Source: an uncultured Acidobacteriota bacterium (GTDB lineage Bacteria; Acidobacteriota; Vicinamibacteria; Marinacidobacterales; SMYC01). From it: a stretch of DNA of 32,196 bases. Shown here piece by piece: positions 23,247 to 29,859 of this stretch (its first letter is position 1; each line of letters opens with the position of its first letter). The position numbers were made by a program, and so were the translations under genes. The notes beneath the pieces are model-generated. The model did not search any database. It had not been told where the DNA came from and saw only the letters and a program-made list of their open reading frames with translations. The stretch covers positions 1 to 32,196 of the forward strand of contig CAMYKY010000052.1 in NCBI GenBank assembly GCA_947259165.1, written 5' to 3'.

Positions 23247-24704
23247 TAGCTCGCCCGCCGCCTGGAGCAACTCGGGCTCAGCGGCTTCGTTGGCGATCCG
23301 ATCGAGCGCCTCACGGGCGCTATCGTAGTCCCCGCGTCGTCCAAGAATTTGGCCGTATAGGTAGAGAAGCGACGGGCTTCCGGGCGTCATCGTGAGCGCG
23401 CTCTCCACGAGGGTTGTGGCTTGTTCGATACGCACCCCACGAACCAGGTAGACGAAGGCTAGAAGCCTCGACGTCTCGCTTTGTGCCGGGTTCATTTCCA
23501 GGCTGCGGGTGAGCGCGCGCTCCGCTTCTACCGCGAGACCCGCTGGAACCGAGTCGATCCACTGGCCCGAATGATCGCGCAAAAGCGCCCGGGCGTAAAG
23601 ATACAGTCCCTTCGCGCTCATGTCGGGCTCGAACGCGGCTCGCCTAAAATGAGCGAGCGCCTCATCGTGTTGCTCCTCGATCAAGGCCGCGATGCCCCGA
23701 GTTTCCCAGGCCGCTCCGAAATCCGGTCTCAACCGGCACGCTTCTTCGAGGCAGACTTTCGCCTCGCGCAGCCGGTCAGTGAACAGAAACAGCTCGCCCC
23801 AACGATGCTGCACCTGTGCCGTGGTGAGCGTAATCGTTTCCAACCCCTGCGCCCAATCCATCTCCGAAAGCTCGACTTCGTAATGCGGAAAGCTCCCCGC
23901 CTCGACATAGGTCGACAGCTCCTGCGCCATCGCCTCCGGAGTTTTTCCGAACGCCTGATGGAACGCCTCCAGCCGATCGTCCCCACGGGAAAGCCGGCCC
24001 ACGTAGTTGGCGAGCAGCCGATGCCCTTCCGACCCGCTCCCGGCAACGAGGTAGTGAACGAAGCTCCACGACTGCGCGTAGAACAGGGCGCTCTCGTGAG
24101 GCTCAGCCGTCAACGGCCACTCCTCAACAGCGGTCAATACCTCGGTCATCGGAAGGTGCGCATACTCGGCAAGCACGCGCCGATGTCGTTGCTCGACCAT
24201 GCCGAGCTCCGCGATGTCGTCTTGGAGGGTAGCGCTCGCATAGAACTCGGCCATCCCTTCCTCGAACCACAGCGGGAAGTCGTGGCGGCTCAAGCTCAGA
24301 ACGAGATGGACGTATTCGTGAAAAATGATCCGCTCGTACACGGCTCGGGTGGCGCTCAGATCGAGCGCGATCACATTCTTGTAGGGACCCCCGCGAAAGT
24401 AGCCGGCGGCGGGGGTCACGCCATCTTGGGTCTGTGGCAAAAACGATTCGAAGCTATCGAAATCCCTGAACGCATAGACTTGAGTCGGGACCTCGGAAAC
24501 GAAGCTCGAGCTCGGGAGCAACGTTGACAACGCGAAGCGAAATTGTTCCATGCGGGCGGCCACGTCGTTCGCGCGATCTGCGCTCGCGTTCGAGACGACC
24601 ACAAAGTTCGGTGAGCGCACCTCGTGCCAGGTCTCACGCCCCTCGACTGAGAGCGCGCAGACGAGCACGCACCAGAAGACGCCTTGTTGCACGAGCCGTT
24701 TCAT
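23211..24704 (-). CDS. Secreted HEXXH (peptidase MA-like) protein with TPR repeats
   Basis: A 497-aa protein. ATG 24704 is preferred because a signal-peptide-like segment follows (MKRLVQQGVFWCVLVCALSVEG). Residues about 24-260 form a gluzincin-type metallopeptidase domain (DUF1570 / peptidase MA-like): FHE130YVH133 supplies HEXXH (H129, E130, H133) and EGMAE153F a likely third zinc ligand. The C-terminal half (about 300-490) is tetratricopeptide-like, for example AKVCLEEACRLRPDFGAAWETRG and AERALTRSLEMNPAQSETSRLLA. It probably binds or cleaves proteins in the periplasm; no substrate is indicated. Its last codons overlap the end of the decayed permease on the opposite strand, so the natural C-terminus may have been altered. 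It is divergent from the aldo/keto reductase. Confidence 0.85.
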   Translation of the reverse strand: MKRLVQQGVFWCVLVCALSVEGRETWHEVRSPNFVVVSNASADRANDVAARMEQFRFALSTLLPSSSFVSEVPTQVYAFRDFDSFESFLPQTQDGVTPAAGYFRGGPYKNVIALDLSATRAVYERIIFHEYVHLVLSLSRHDFPLWFEEGMAEFYASATLQDDIAELGMVEQRHRRVLAEYAHLPMTEVLTAVEEWPLTAEPHESALFYAQSWSFVHYLVAGSGSEGHRLLANYVGRLSRGDDRLEAFHQAFGKTPEAMAQELSTYVEAGSFPHYEVELSEMDWAQGLETITLTTAQVQHRWGELFLFTDRLREAKVCLEEACRLRPDFGAAWETRGIAALIEEQHDEALAHFRRAAFEPDMSAKGLYLYARALLRDHSGQWIDSVPAGLAVEAERALTRSLEMNPAQSETSRLLAFVYLVRGVRIEQATTLVESALTMTPGSPSLLYLYGQILGRRGDYDSAREALDRIANEAAEPELLQAAGELRIRLDLAERAR

Positions 24705-24763
24705 CGAATGGATTGGATTGAGCTGTACTAATAAAGATAGCAAAGTCGCACGGATCCGGCATC

Positions 24764-24772
24764 TGTTAAGAT
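24764..24772 (+). promoter_or_regulatory. Extended -10 (TGTTAAGAT) of the aldo/keto reductase gene
   Basis: TGnTAAGAT match, 9 nt before ATG 24782, leaving room for only 2-3 nt of leader. No Shine-Dalgarno sequence precedes the ATG. Confidence 0.45.
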
Positions 24773-24781
24773 TTGCGGCCT

Positions 24782-25762
24782 ATGGACTATCGTCCGCTCG
24801 GCCGCACGGGCATTAGAGTGTCGAGGCTCGGGCTCGGCTGTGGGAATTTCGGCGGTATCGGCTCCGATCCGCGGTTTTTCGGGCAAGGAGAAAGCGAACA
24901 GAGCGCATTCCGTCTGATGGACGAAGCGTTCGACATGGGTATCAATTTCTTCGATACCGCGGATGCTTACGGAGGCGGTGCTAGTGAGGCATTCATTGGA
25001 CGCTGGCTGAAGACGAAGGACCGAAGCGTCCGCGACCAGCTGCTGCTGAGCTCCAAAGTGTTCAACCCCGTGGGCGACGGCCCCAACGACCGCGGCCTGT
25101 CGCGTCGGCACATCAAGCGCCAGATCGACGCGAGTCTGGGCCGACTCGGTGCGGAGCGCCTCGACCTCTATCTCGTCCACGAGCCCGATCCGGATACCCC
25201 GCTCGAGGAAACGCTGAGCGCGCTCGATGATCTGGTGCGAGCGGGAAAAGTTCACTACCTCGGCGCGAGCAACTTCGAAGCCTGGCGGCTCGCGCGGGCA
25301 ATAGGGCTGAGCGACCAACACGGATGGGCTCGTTTCGAGTGGGTGCAAAACGACTACAGCCTGTTGTCGCGCTCTCAAGAGGCGGAAGTCCTTCCGCTTT
25401 GTCGCGACCGGGGGCTCGGATTCACCCCGTTTAGTCCCCTGGCAGGCGGTTGGCTCACCGGGAAGTACCGCAAGCGCGGCGATTATCCGGCGGGCTCGCG
25501 CATGATGCTCAGACCCGAGCCCTACGCACGCCTCGAGCAAGACCATGTTTTCGCCGGGATCGACGCTTTGGAGAAAGCGGCGACCGACCGCGGCGTCGGC
25601 ATGGGCGCGCTAGCGATGGCTTGGGTTTTGAGTCACCCGCAAACGACGGCGATCATTACCGGGCCGAGAAAACCGGAGCATTTGGATCTCGCTAGAGCGG
25701 CCTCGAGCATCGAGTTGTCGGAGGTAGAGCGGGACGCGCTTTCGGGCTTGTTCGACAGGTAG
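24782..25762 (+). CDS. Aldo/keto reductase
   Basis: A 326-aa NADPH-dependent oxidoreductase of the AKR superfamily, cytoplasmic. It starts MDYRPLGRTGIRVSRLGLGCGNFGG, and the catalytic tetrad is in place: D58 and Y63 (NFFDTADAYGGG), K92 (LLSSKVF) and H133 (LYLVHEPDP). SPLAGGWLTGKY and the late ITGPRKPEHL segment are the cofactor-binding elements of the family. The substrate cannot be told; it resembles the YghZ/AKR11-like general reductases. The TTG at 24773 would add three residues, but no Shine-Dalgarno sequence supports either start. A homopolymeric G run begins 34 bp after the stop. Confidence 0.93.
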   Translation: MDYRPLGRTGIRVSRLGLGCGNFGGIGSDPRFFGQGESEQSAFRLMDEAFDMGINFFDTADAYGGGASEAFIGRWLKTKDRSVRDQLLLSSKVFNPVGDGPNDRGLSRRHIKRQIDASLGRLGAERLDLYLVHEPDPDTPLEETLSALDDLVRAGKVHYLGASNFEAWRLARAIGLSDQHGWARFEWVQNDYSLLSRSQEAEVLPLCRDRGLGFTPFSPLAGGWLTGKYRKRGDYPAGSRMMLRPEPYARLEQDHVFAGIDALEKAATDRGVGMGALAMAWVLSHPQTTAIITGPRKPEHLDLARAASSIELSEVERDALSGLFDR

Positions 25763-25795
25763 CCTTGGGCGGCTTTGTCTGGCTTCTTCTGGGGC

Positions 25796-25823
25796 GGGGG
25801 GGGGGGGGGGGGGGGGGGGGGGG
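25796..25823 (+). repeat. Homopolymer of 28 G
   Basis: An uninterrupted run of 28 G between the aldo/keto reductase stop and a C-rich repeat copy. A run this long is very unstable in replication and difficult to sequence. Its length may be an assembly artefact. Confidence 0.95.
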
Positions 25824-25930
25824 CCATCGACCTCTCCCCCTCGCGGGGGAGAGGTTAGAGCGACTCCACGCTGAAGGCCCTGCTTAGCAAGTCCCTCTCC
25901 CCCTAGGGGGGGAGGACACGGTGAGGGGGT
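25824..25930. repeat. C-rich hairpin repeat, copy R4 (double, first end replaced by G run)
   Basis: It contains CGACCTCTCCCCC-tcgc-GGGGGAGAGG (palindrome 25831-25854), a spacer, then CCCTCTCCCCCTAGGGGGGGAGG and GGTGAGGGGG. The CCCCTCACCC end expected on the left is missing where the G run lies. It occupies the convergent gap between the aldo/keto reductase and the HEXXH protein, and the stop codon of the latter lies inside it. Confidence 0.8.
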
Positions 25931-26427
25931 TGCGGCAGTTCTCCGCGGTGTTTCCAAGTCACTTTCTCGCCATCGTCGATCAATCCTTCGTGCTCCAACC
26001 AGCGGCTAGCGTCAGTTGCGTCGTGTCGGAACCAGGCCTCGGTCGAGCCGAGGCGGAAGCTGTAGCCCCATCGATCCATGTCGTCGAACAGACGCGATCG
26101 AGACAGAAACGGAACTTGGTCCGACAACAGCACTTGCAGATAGCAAACGGCACTTTCTTCTTCGTCGTCACCGCCAGCGTCGCGGTTCAAACGGGACCGT
26201 CTCTCCGGCGTCATACAGACGAAGTGCGCGGTTTCGTGGAGTACCGAATGGACCGGGGTGTCGTCGCGCACATACAGACGAGACGCGATGAGACCGGCTT
26301 CGGTCTCGCCCCAATAACTTCCGGGGATGGGCGTCTCGGCGGCAACGCGCTCAAACTGAAGCTCGTAGCGCGAAACGAGCCGCATCAGCTCCCTCTCGTC
26401 GACGTCGCGAAGGCGTAGGACATCCAT
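25903..26427 (-). CDS. Small HEXXH metallopeptidase-like protein (unknown family)
   Basis: A 174-aa soluble protein without a signal peptide. VLH64-E65-T-A-H68-F is a HEXXH zinc motif, and a later EEESAVCYLQ helix could offer the third ligand. SYWGETEAGLIASRLYVRDDTPVHS precedes the motif; I remember similar unnamed proteins in proteobacteria and acidobacteria but no function. The last residues, PQPPHRVLPP, are encoded by the C-rich repeat R4, so the repeat has supplied the C-terminus and the stop. The gene is divergent from the sirtuin with a 27-bp gap, and TACAAT lies 8 nt before the ATG, suggesting a leaderless mRNA. Confidence 0.7.
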   Translation of the reverse strand: MDVLRLRDVDERELMRLVSRYELQFERVAAETPIPGSYWGETEAGLIASRLYVRDDTPVHSVLHETAHFVCMTPERRSRLNRDAGGDDEEESAVCYLQVLLSDQVPFLSRSRLFDDMDRWGYSFRLGSTEAWFRHDATDASRWLEHEGLIDDGEKVTWKHRGELPQPPHRVLPP

Positions 26428-26435
26428 GCGGAGTG

Positions 26436-26448
26436 ATTGTAGGATAAT
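26436..26448. promoter_or_regulatory. Overlapping divergent -10 boxes between the HEXXH gene and the sirtuin gene
   Basis: On the minus strand TACAAT (26441-26436) lies 8 nt before ATG 26427. On the plus strand GATAAT (26443-26448) lies 6 nt before ATG 26455. With only 27 bp between the two start codons, both mRNAs would have almost no leader and the polymerases would exclude each other. Confidence 0.5.
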
Positions 26449-26454
26449 CGATGT

Positions 26455-27228
26455 ATGCCATCGAGCACCGACGCCAAGATCGACGCCGTCGTCTCGTTCT
26501 TGCGGGACGCGAAGAGCATCTTGTTCGTCACCGGCGCCGGGATCTCAGCAGAGTCCGGAATTCCGACCTATCGCGGTATCGGCGGGCTTTATGACGACGT
26601 CGACACGTCCGAAGGGGTTCCTATCGAAGAGGCGCTCTCCGGGGACATGATGCGCAAGAGACCGGAGCTCACCTGGAAGTACATCCATCAGATAGAGGCT
26701 GCGAGCCGCGGCGCTGGCTTCAATCGTGCCCACGAGGTCGTGAGCGCATTCGAAGCGCGTTTTGAACGTGTCTGGATCCTCACTCAGAACGTGGACGGTT
26801 TTCATCGCCAAGCAGGCTCGACCCACGTGATCGACATCCACGGCGATGTCCACCGGATCCTGTGCACCCGCTGTGCCTATCAAACGACGGTCGACGACTA
26901 CACCGGATTCTCGCCCCTACCCCTCTGCCCGGAGTGCACCGAGCCGCTTCGACCGGACGTCGTACTTTTCGGGGAGCTTCTTCCTTTGGAGAAAGTCGAG
27001 ACCATGGAACAGGAGCTAGCGCGTGGGTTCGACGTCGTTTTCTCGATCGGAACCACGAGCGTCTTCCCCTACATCGTCCGCCCGGTACTGGACGCAAAGT
27101 TGAAGGGCAACCCCACCGTCGAGATCAATCCCGACACCACGATGATTTCAGGAGAAGTCGATGTCCAGCTTCCGCTCGGCGCCGTCGACGCCTTGGACTC
27201 CGTGTGGGCTCGCCTGCCAACGCCATAA
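26455..27228 (+). CDS. cobB: Sir2-family NAD-dependent protein deacylase
   Basis: A 257-aa sirtuin that removes acyl groups from protein lysines using NAD, releasing nicotinamide and O-acyl-ADP-ribose. The motifs are complete: G27-A-G-I-S31 with ESGIPTYRG for NAD, LTQNVDGFH, catalytic H129 in DIHGDVH, the zinc cysteines C137-x2-C140 and C158-x2-C161, then VVLFGELLP and SIGTTSVFPY. The gene symbol is given by family; no neighbouring acetyl-CoA synthetase or acetyltransferase suggests a specific target. Cytoplasmic. The start lacks a Shine-Dalgarno sequence and lies 6 nt after GATAAT. Confidence 0.92.
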   Translation: MPSSTDAKIDAVVSFLRDAKSILFVTGAGISAESGIPTYRGIGGLYDDVDTSEGVPIEEALSGDMMRKRPELTWKYIHQIEAASRGAGFNRAHEVVSAFEARFERVWILTQNVDGFHRQAGSTHVIDIHGDVHRILCTRCAYQTTVDDYTGFSPLPLCPECTEPLRPDVVLFGELLPLEKVETMEQELARGFDVVFSIGTTSVFPYIVRPVLDAKLKGNPTVEINPDTTMISGEVDVQLPLGAVDALDSVWARLPTP

Positions 27229-27311
27229 GCGGCAACAAAACGCTCCAACGATGCCGGACAAATTCCCCACTGGAATCGGGGAGCTTCGCCGAGCTCGTGT
27301 CCATTTGCCCT

Positions 27312-28325
27312 CTATTCGGCGACCCAGCCCCGCGGTGGCACTAGGCTCCGCCGCGCGGTCTCGAACACGTCCGCGGGCGTAATCCCCTCCATGCAAATGT
27401 TGCGCCGGCACGTCTTCATGAGCGGCGTGTCATAACAGGGCGCACACGGGACCGGGTGGCGCATCACGCTCACCGGCGAGCTCGACGACATCGGTCGCAC
27501 CTGTTCGAGAATCGCGGGCCCCCACAACACGACGAGCGGAGTCCCCAACGCCGCGGCCATATGCGCCGGGCCCGAGTCGACCGAGATGAAAAGGTCCAGC
27601 TGGCGAATGACGGCGCCGAGCTCTCTCACCGACGTCCGGCCGGCGATGACGCGCGCGGGCACTCGGGATGCAAGCTCGTCGACTTGAGGGAGATCTTCCG
27701 CCGATCCCGTTAGAACGATGTTCGCCCCGTCTGCGACGAGCTTCTCTCCGAGCTCGACAAAATTCTCCAGCGCCCATCCTTTGAGCCGCTGGCTCTGGTC
27801 GCGTTTTTTCCCTCGAGGTCCGTAGCCGACGTGAACGCCAACGACAGGACGGCCGAGTCCACCGAGTAGCTCTTCGGCTCTTTGTTCGTCGTCCTTGGAC
27901 ACGACGAGCTCCATGTCGGTGGAGACTTCGCCTTCGAAGCCGGCCGCACGCAGGTTGTTCTCAGTGGCGTGCGCTTTCGGATCGAACGGCGATTCGCGAA
28001 AGCTTCGAATCTCCGAGATGTCGGCTTTTTCGAGAAGCTCGCGGTAGCGCGGAGCTCGCTCTAGCAACACGGCGAAATCATAGTGCCGGGACCGGAGCTG
28101 TTTCACAAGCTGGCGCTTTTCCGGGGAGATCACGTACGGGAGGTTGCGCCACTTCAACGAGAACAAGTGCTTCACTCGCGGTTGCAGCTCGACGAGACCC
28201 CTCGCCGCTTCAGAGCACAAGACGTCGATCGAGACATCCGGATAGCGCTCACCGAGCGCTCTCACCACCGGCGTCACCATCAATGTGTCCCCGAGCGCGC
28301 CGGCTCGAACGACCAGAATATTCAC
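27312..28325 (-). CDS. Glycosyltransferase family 9 (heptosyltransferase-like)
   Basis: A 337-aa GT-B enzyme. GTG 28325 opens the canonical N-terminus NILVVRAGALGDTLMVTPVVRALGERYPD. The second domain has VGVHVGYGPRGKKRDQ, a GSAEDLPQV turn and the signature ISVDSGPAHMAAALGTPLVVLWGP. GT9 enzymes add heptose (or another ADP- or UDP-sugar) to the lipopolysaccharide core at the inner face of the inner membrane. Near the C-terminus the cysteine cluster CAPCYDTPLMKTCRRNIC is usual for a subgroup of the family. It is divergent from the sulfatase gene at 28403 and convergent with the sirtuin. The sugar and acceptor cannot be told. Confidence 0.92.
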   Translation of the reverse strand: MNILVVRAGALGDTLMVTPVVRALGERYPDVSIDVLCSEAARGLVELQPRVKHLFSLKWRNLPYVISPEKRQLVKQLRSRHYDFAVLLERAPRYRELLEKADISEIRSFRESPFDPKAHATENNLRAAGFEGEVSTDMELVVSKDDEQRAEELLGGLGRPVVGVHVGYGPRGKKRDQSQRLKGWALENFVELGEKLVADGANIVLTGSAEDLPQVDELASRVPARVIAGRTSVRELGAVIRQLDLFISVDSGPAHMAAALGTPLVVLWGPAILEQVRPMSSSSPVSVMRHPVPCAPCYDTPLMKTCRRNICMEGITPADVFETARRSLVPPRGWVAE

Positions 28326-28389
28326 GTTCGTCTCATTGGGGTATCACCGAAGTAACCGGCTCATTCTAGCCCGTAGCGGCGACTCCGGC

Positions 28390-28395
28390 TATAAT
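28390..28395 (+). promoter_or_regulatory. Consensus -10 box (TATAAT) 7 nt before the sulfatase GTG
   Basis: A perfect TATAAT followed by 7 nt and GTG 28403, so the predicted transcript starts at the start codon. No -35 box or Shine-Dalgarno sequence is recognisable. Confidence 0.6.
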
Positions 28396-28402
28396 CCGCC
28401 CC

Positions 28403-29812
28403 GTGCAGCCTATTAAAGGACTCGGTTTTCTAGTCATCGTCACCACGCTCGCGTGTTCTGCCACCGCGCCACCAGCGCCGATCGAGCGTCCCCCGAACAT
28501 CGTCATTATCTTTGCCGACGATCTCGGCTACGGAGATCTTGGGGCCTACGGTCACCCAACCATCCAGACTCCCAACCTCGACCGCATGGCCGCCGAGGGT
28601 CAAAAGTGGACCCAGTTCTACGTCGGCGCATCTGTATGCTCGCCGAGTCGCGCTGCACTTCTCACCGGCCGCCTCCCGGTGCGAAGCGGTGCCTACGGCA
28701 CCGAGGCGCGCACACGCGTTTTTTTCCACGACTCTCCGAACGGACTCTCCGGCGACGAAGTCACGCTCGCCGAGATATTGAAACAGCGCGGCTATGCGAC
28801 CGGTATCTTCGGCAAATGGCACCTTGGACACCTTCCGGACTACCTGCCGGGCCAGCAGGGTTTCGACGAATACTTCGGCATCCCCTACTCGAACGACATG
28901 GACCTCACGCGCGAGTACTCGATGGAGCTGTTTCGAGAGCCGAAGATCGAGACCTGGAACGTGCCCCTCATCGATGGGGCCGAGATCGTAGAACGTCCCG
29001 CCGAGCAATCGACCATCACCCGTCGCTATACGGAGCGCGCCGTCGACTTCATCGAGAGGAATCGAGACCAGCCGTTCTTTCTGTACGTTCCTCATTCGAT
29101 GCCGCACGTTCCCCTGTTCCGCTCGAGCGAGTTCGTCGATAAGAGCGCAGCCGGCATGTACGGCGATGTCATCGAGGAAATTGATTGGAGCGTCGGCCAG
29201 ATTCTCGACAAGCTTCGCGAATCCGATCTAGACGAGAACACTCTCGTCGTGTTCACGAGCGACAACGGGCCGTGGCTCGTGTTCGAAACGCATGGCGGCT
29301 CCGCCGGACTCTTGAATCAAGGCAAGGGAACGACGTGGGAAGGCGGCATGCGGGTGCCGGCGCTGTTTTGGTGGCCGGGAAAGGTCGAGCCCCGCACGGT
29401 GGTGGATCTAGGCGCGACGATGGACGTCTTCGCCACCGCAGTCCAACTCGGCGGCGGTGAGCTACCCGAAGGTCGGCCCATCGACGGCTTCGACTTGAGC
29501 GCTACGCTTCTGGGCAACGCTCCTACGGAGCGCGAAGTGGTCCTCTACTACCGCTTCAACGAGATCTACGCGATCCGCAAGGGATGGTTCAAGGCCCACT
29601 TCATCACCCAAGGCGAGTACGGGATGGGACCGGAGCGTACCGAGCACGAAACGCCACTCCTGTATCACCTCGGCAACGATCCTGGCGAGCGCTTCGACGT
29701 CGCCAAAGACCATCCCGAAGTGCTCCAAGATCTAATCGACGAAGCCGCCGGCTACCGTGAGAGCGTCGAGGTCCGACCCTCGCTGTTCGACGCCCGCCCC
29801 CCAGCCGAGTAG
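28403..29812 (+). CDS. Lipoprotein arylsulfatase-family (S1) sulfatase
   Basis: A 469-aa sulfatase with a lipoprotein signal (MQPIKGLGFLVIVTTLAC18). All active-site elements are conventional: FAD39-D40-LGYGDLGAYG metal ligands, the formylglycine motif C79-S-P-S-R83 followed by AALLTGRLPVRSG, GKWHLG, HSMPHVP and VVFTSDNGPW. It should hydrolyse aryl or carbohydrate sulfate esters on the periplasmic face after the cysteine is oxidised by a formylglycine-generating enzyme, which is not in this window. The length is on the short side but complete, ending PSLFDARPPAE. It differs from the window's other sulfatase, which lacks the CSPSR motif. The GTG start is taken from the TATAAT position and the signal peptide. 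Confidence 0.93.
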   Translation: MQPIKGLGFLVIVTTLACSATAPPAPIERPPNIVIIFADDLGYGDLGAYGHPTIQTPNLDRMAAEGQKWTQFYVGASVCSPSRAALLTGRLPVRSGAYGTEARTRVFFHDSPNGLSGDEVTLAEILKQRGYATGIFGKWHLGHLPDYLPGQQGFDEYFGIPYSNDMDLTREYSMELFREPKIETWNVPLIDGAEIVERPAEQSTITRRYTERAVDFIERNRDQPFFLYVPHSMPHVPLFRSSEFVDKSAAGMYGDVIEEIDWSVGQILDKLRESDLDENTLVVFTSDNGPWLVFETHGGSAGLLNQGKGTTWEGGMRVPALFWWPGKVEPRTVVDLGATMDVFATAVQLGGGELPEGRPIDGFDLSATLLGNAPTEREVVLYYRFNEIYAIRKGWFKAHFITQGEYGMGPERTEHETPLLYHLGNDPGERFDVAKDHPEVLQDLIDEAAGYRESVEVRPSLFDARPPAE

Positions 29813-29859
29813 ACCGGGAAAGTCGAAAGCCGACAGCCGCACCGAAACGCGATAAGAAG

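Noticed and set aside
27264..27282. TCCCC...GGGGA hairpin between the sirtuin and the glycosyltransferase
   Set aside because: Only 5 bp with a 9-nt loop and no T-tract; too weak to call a terminator.
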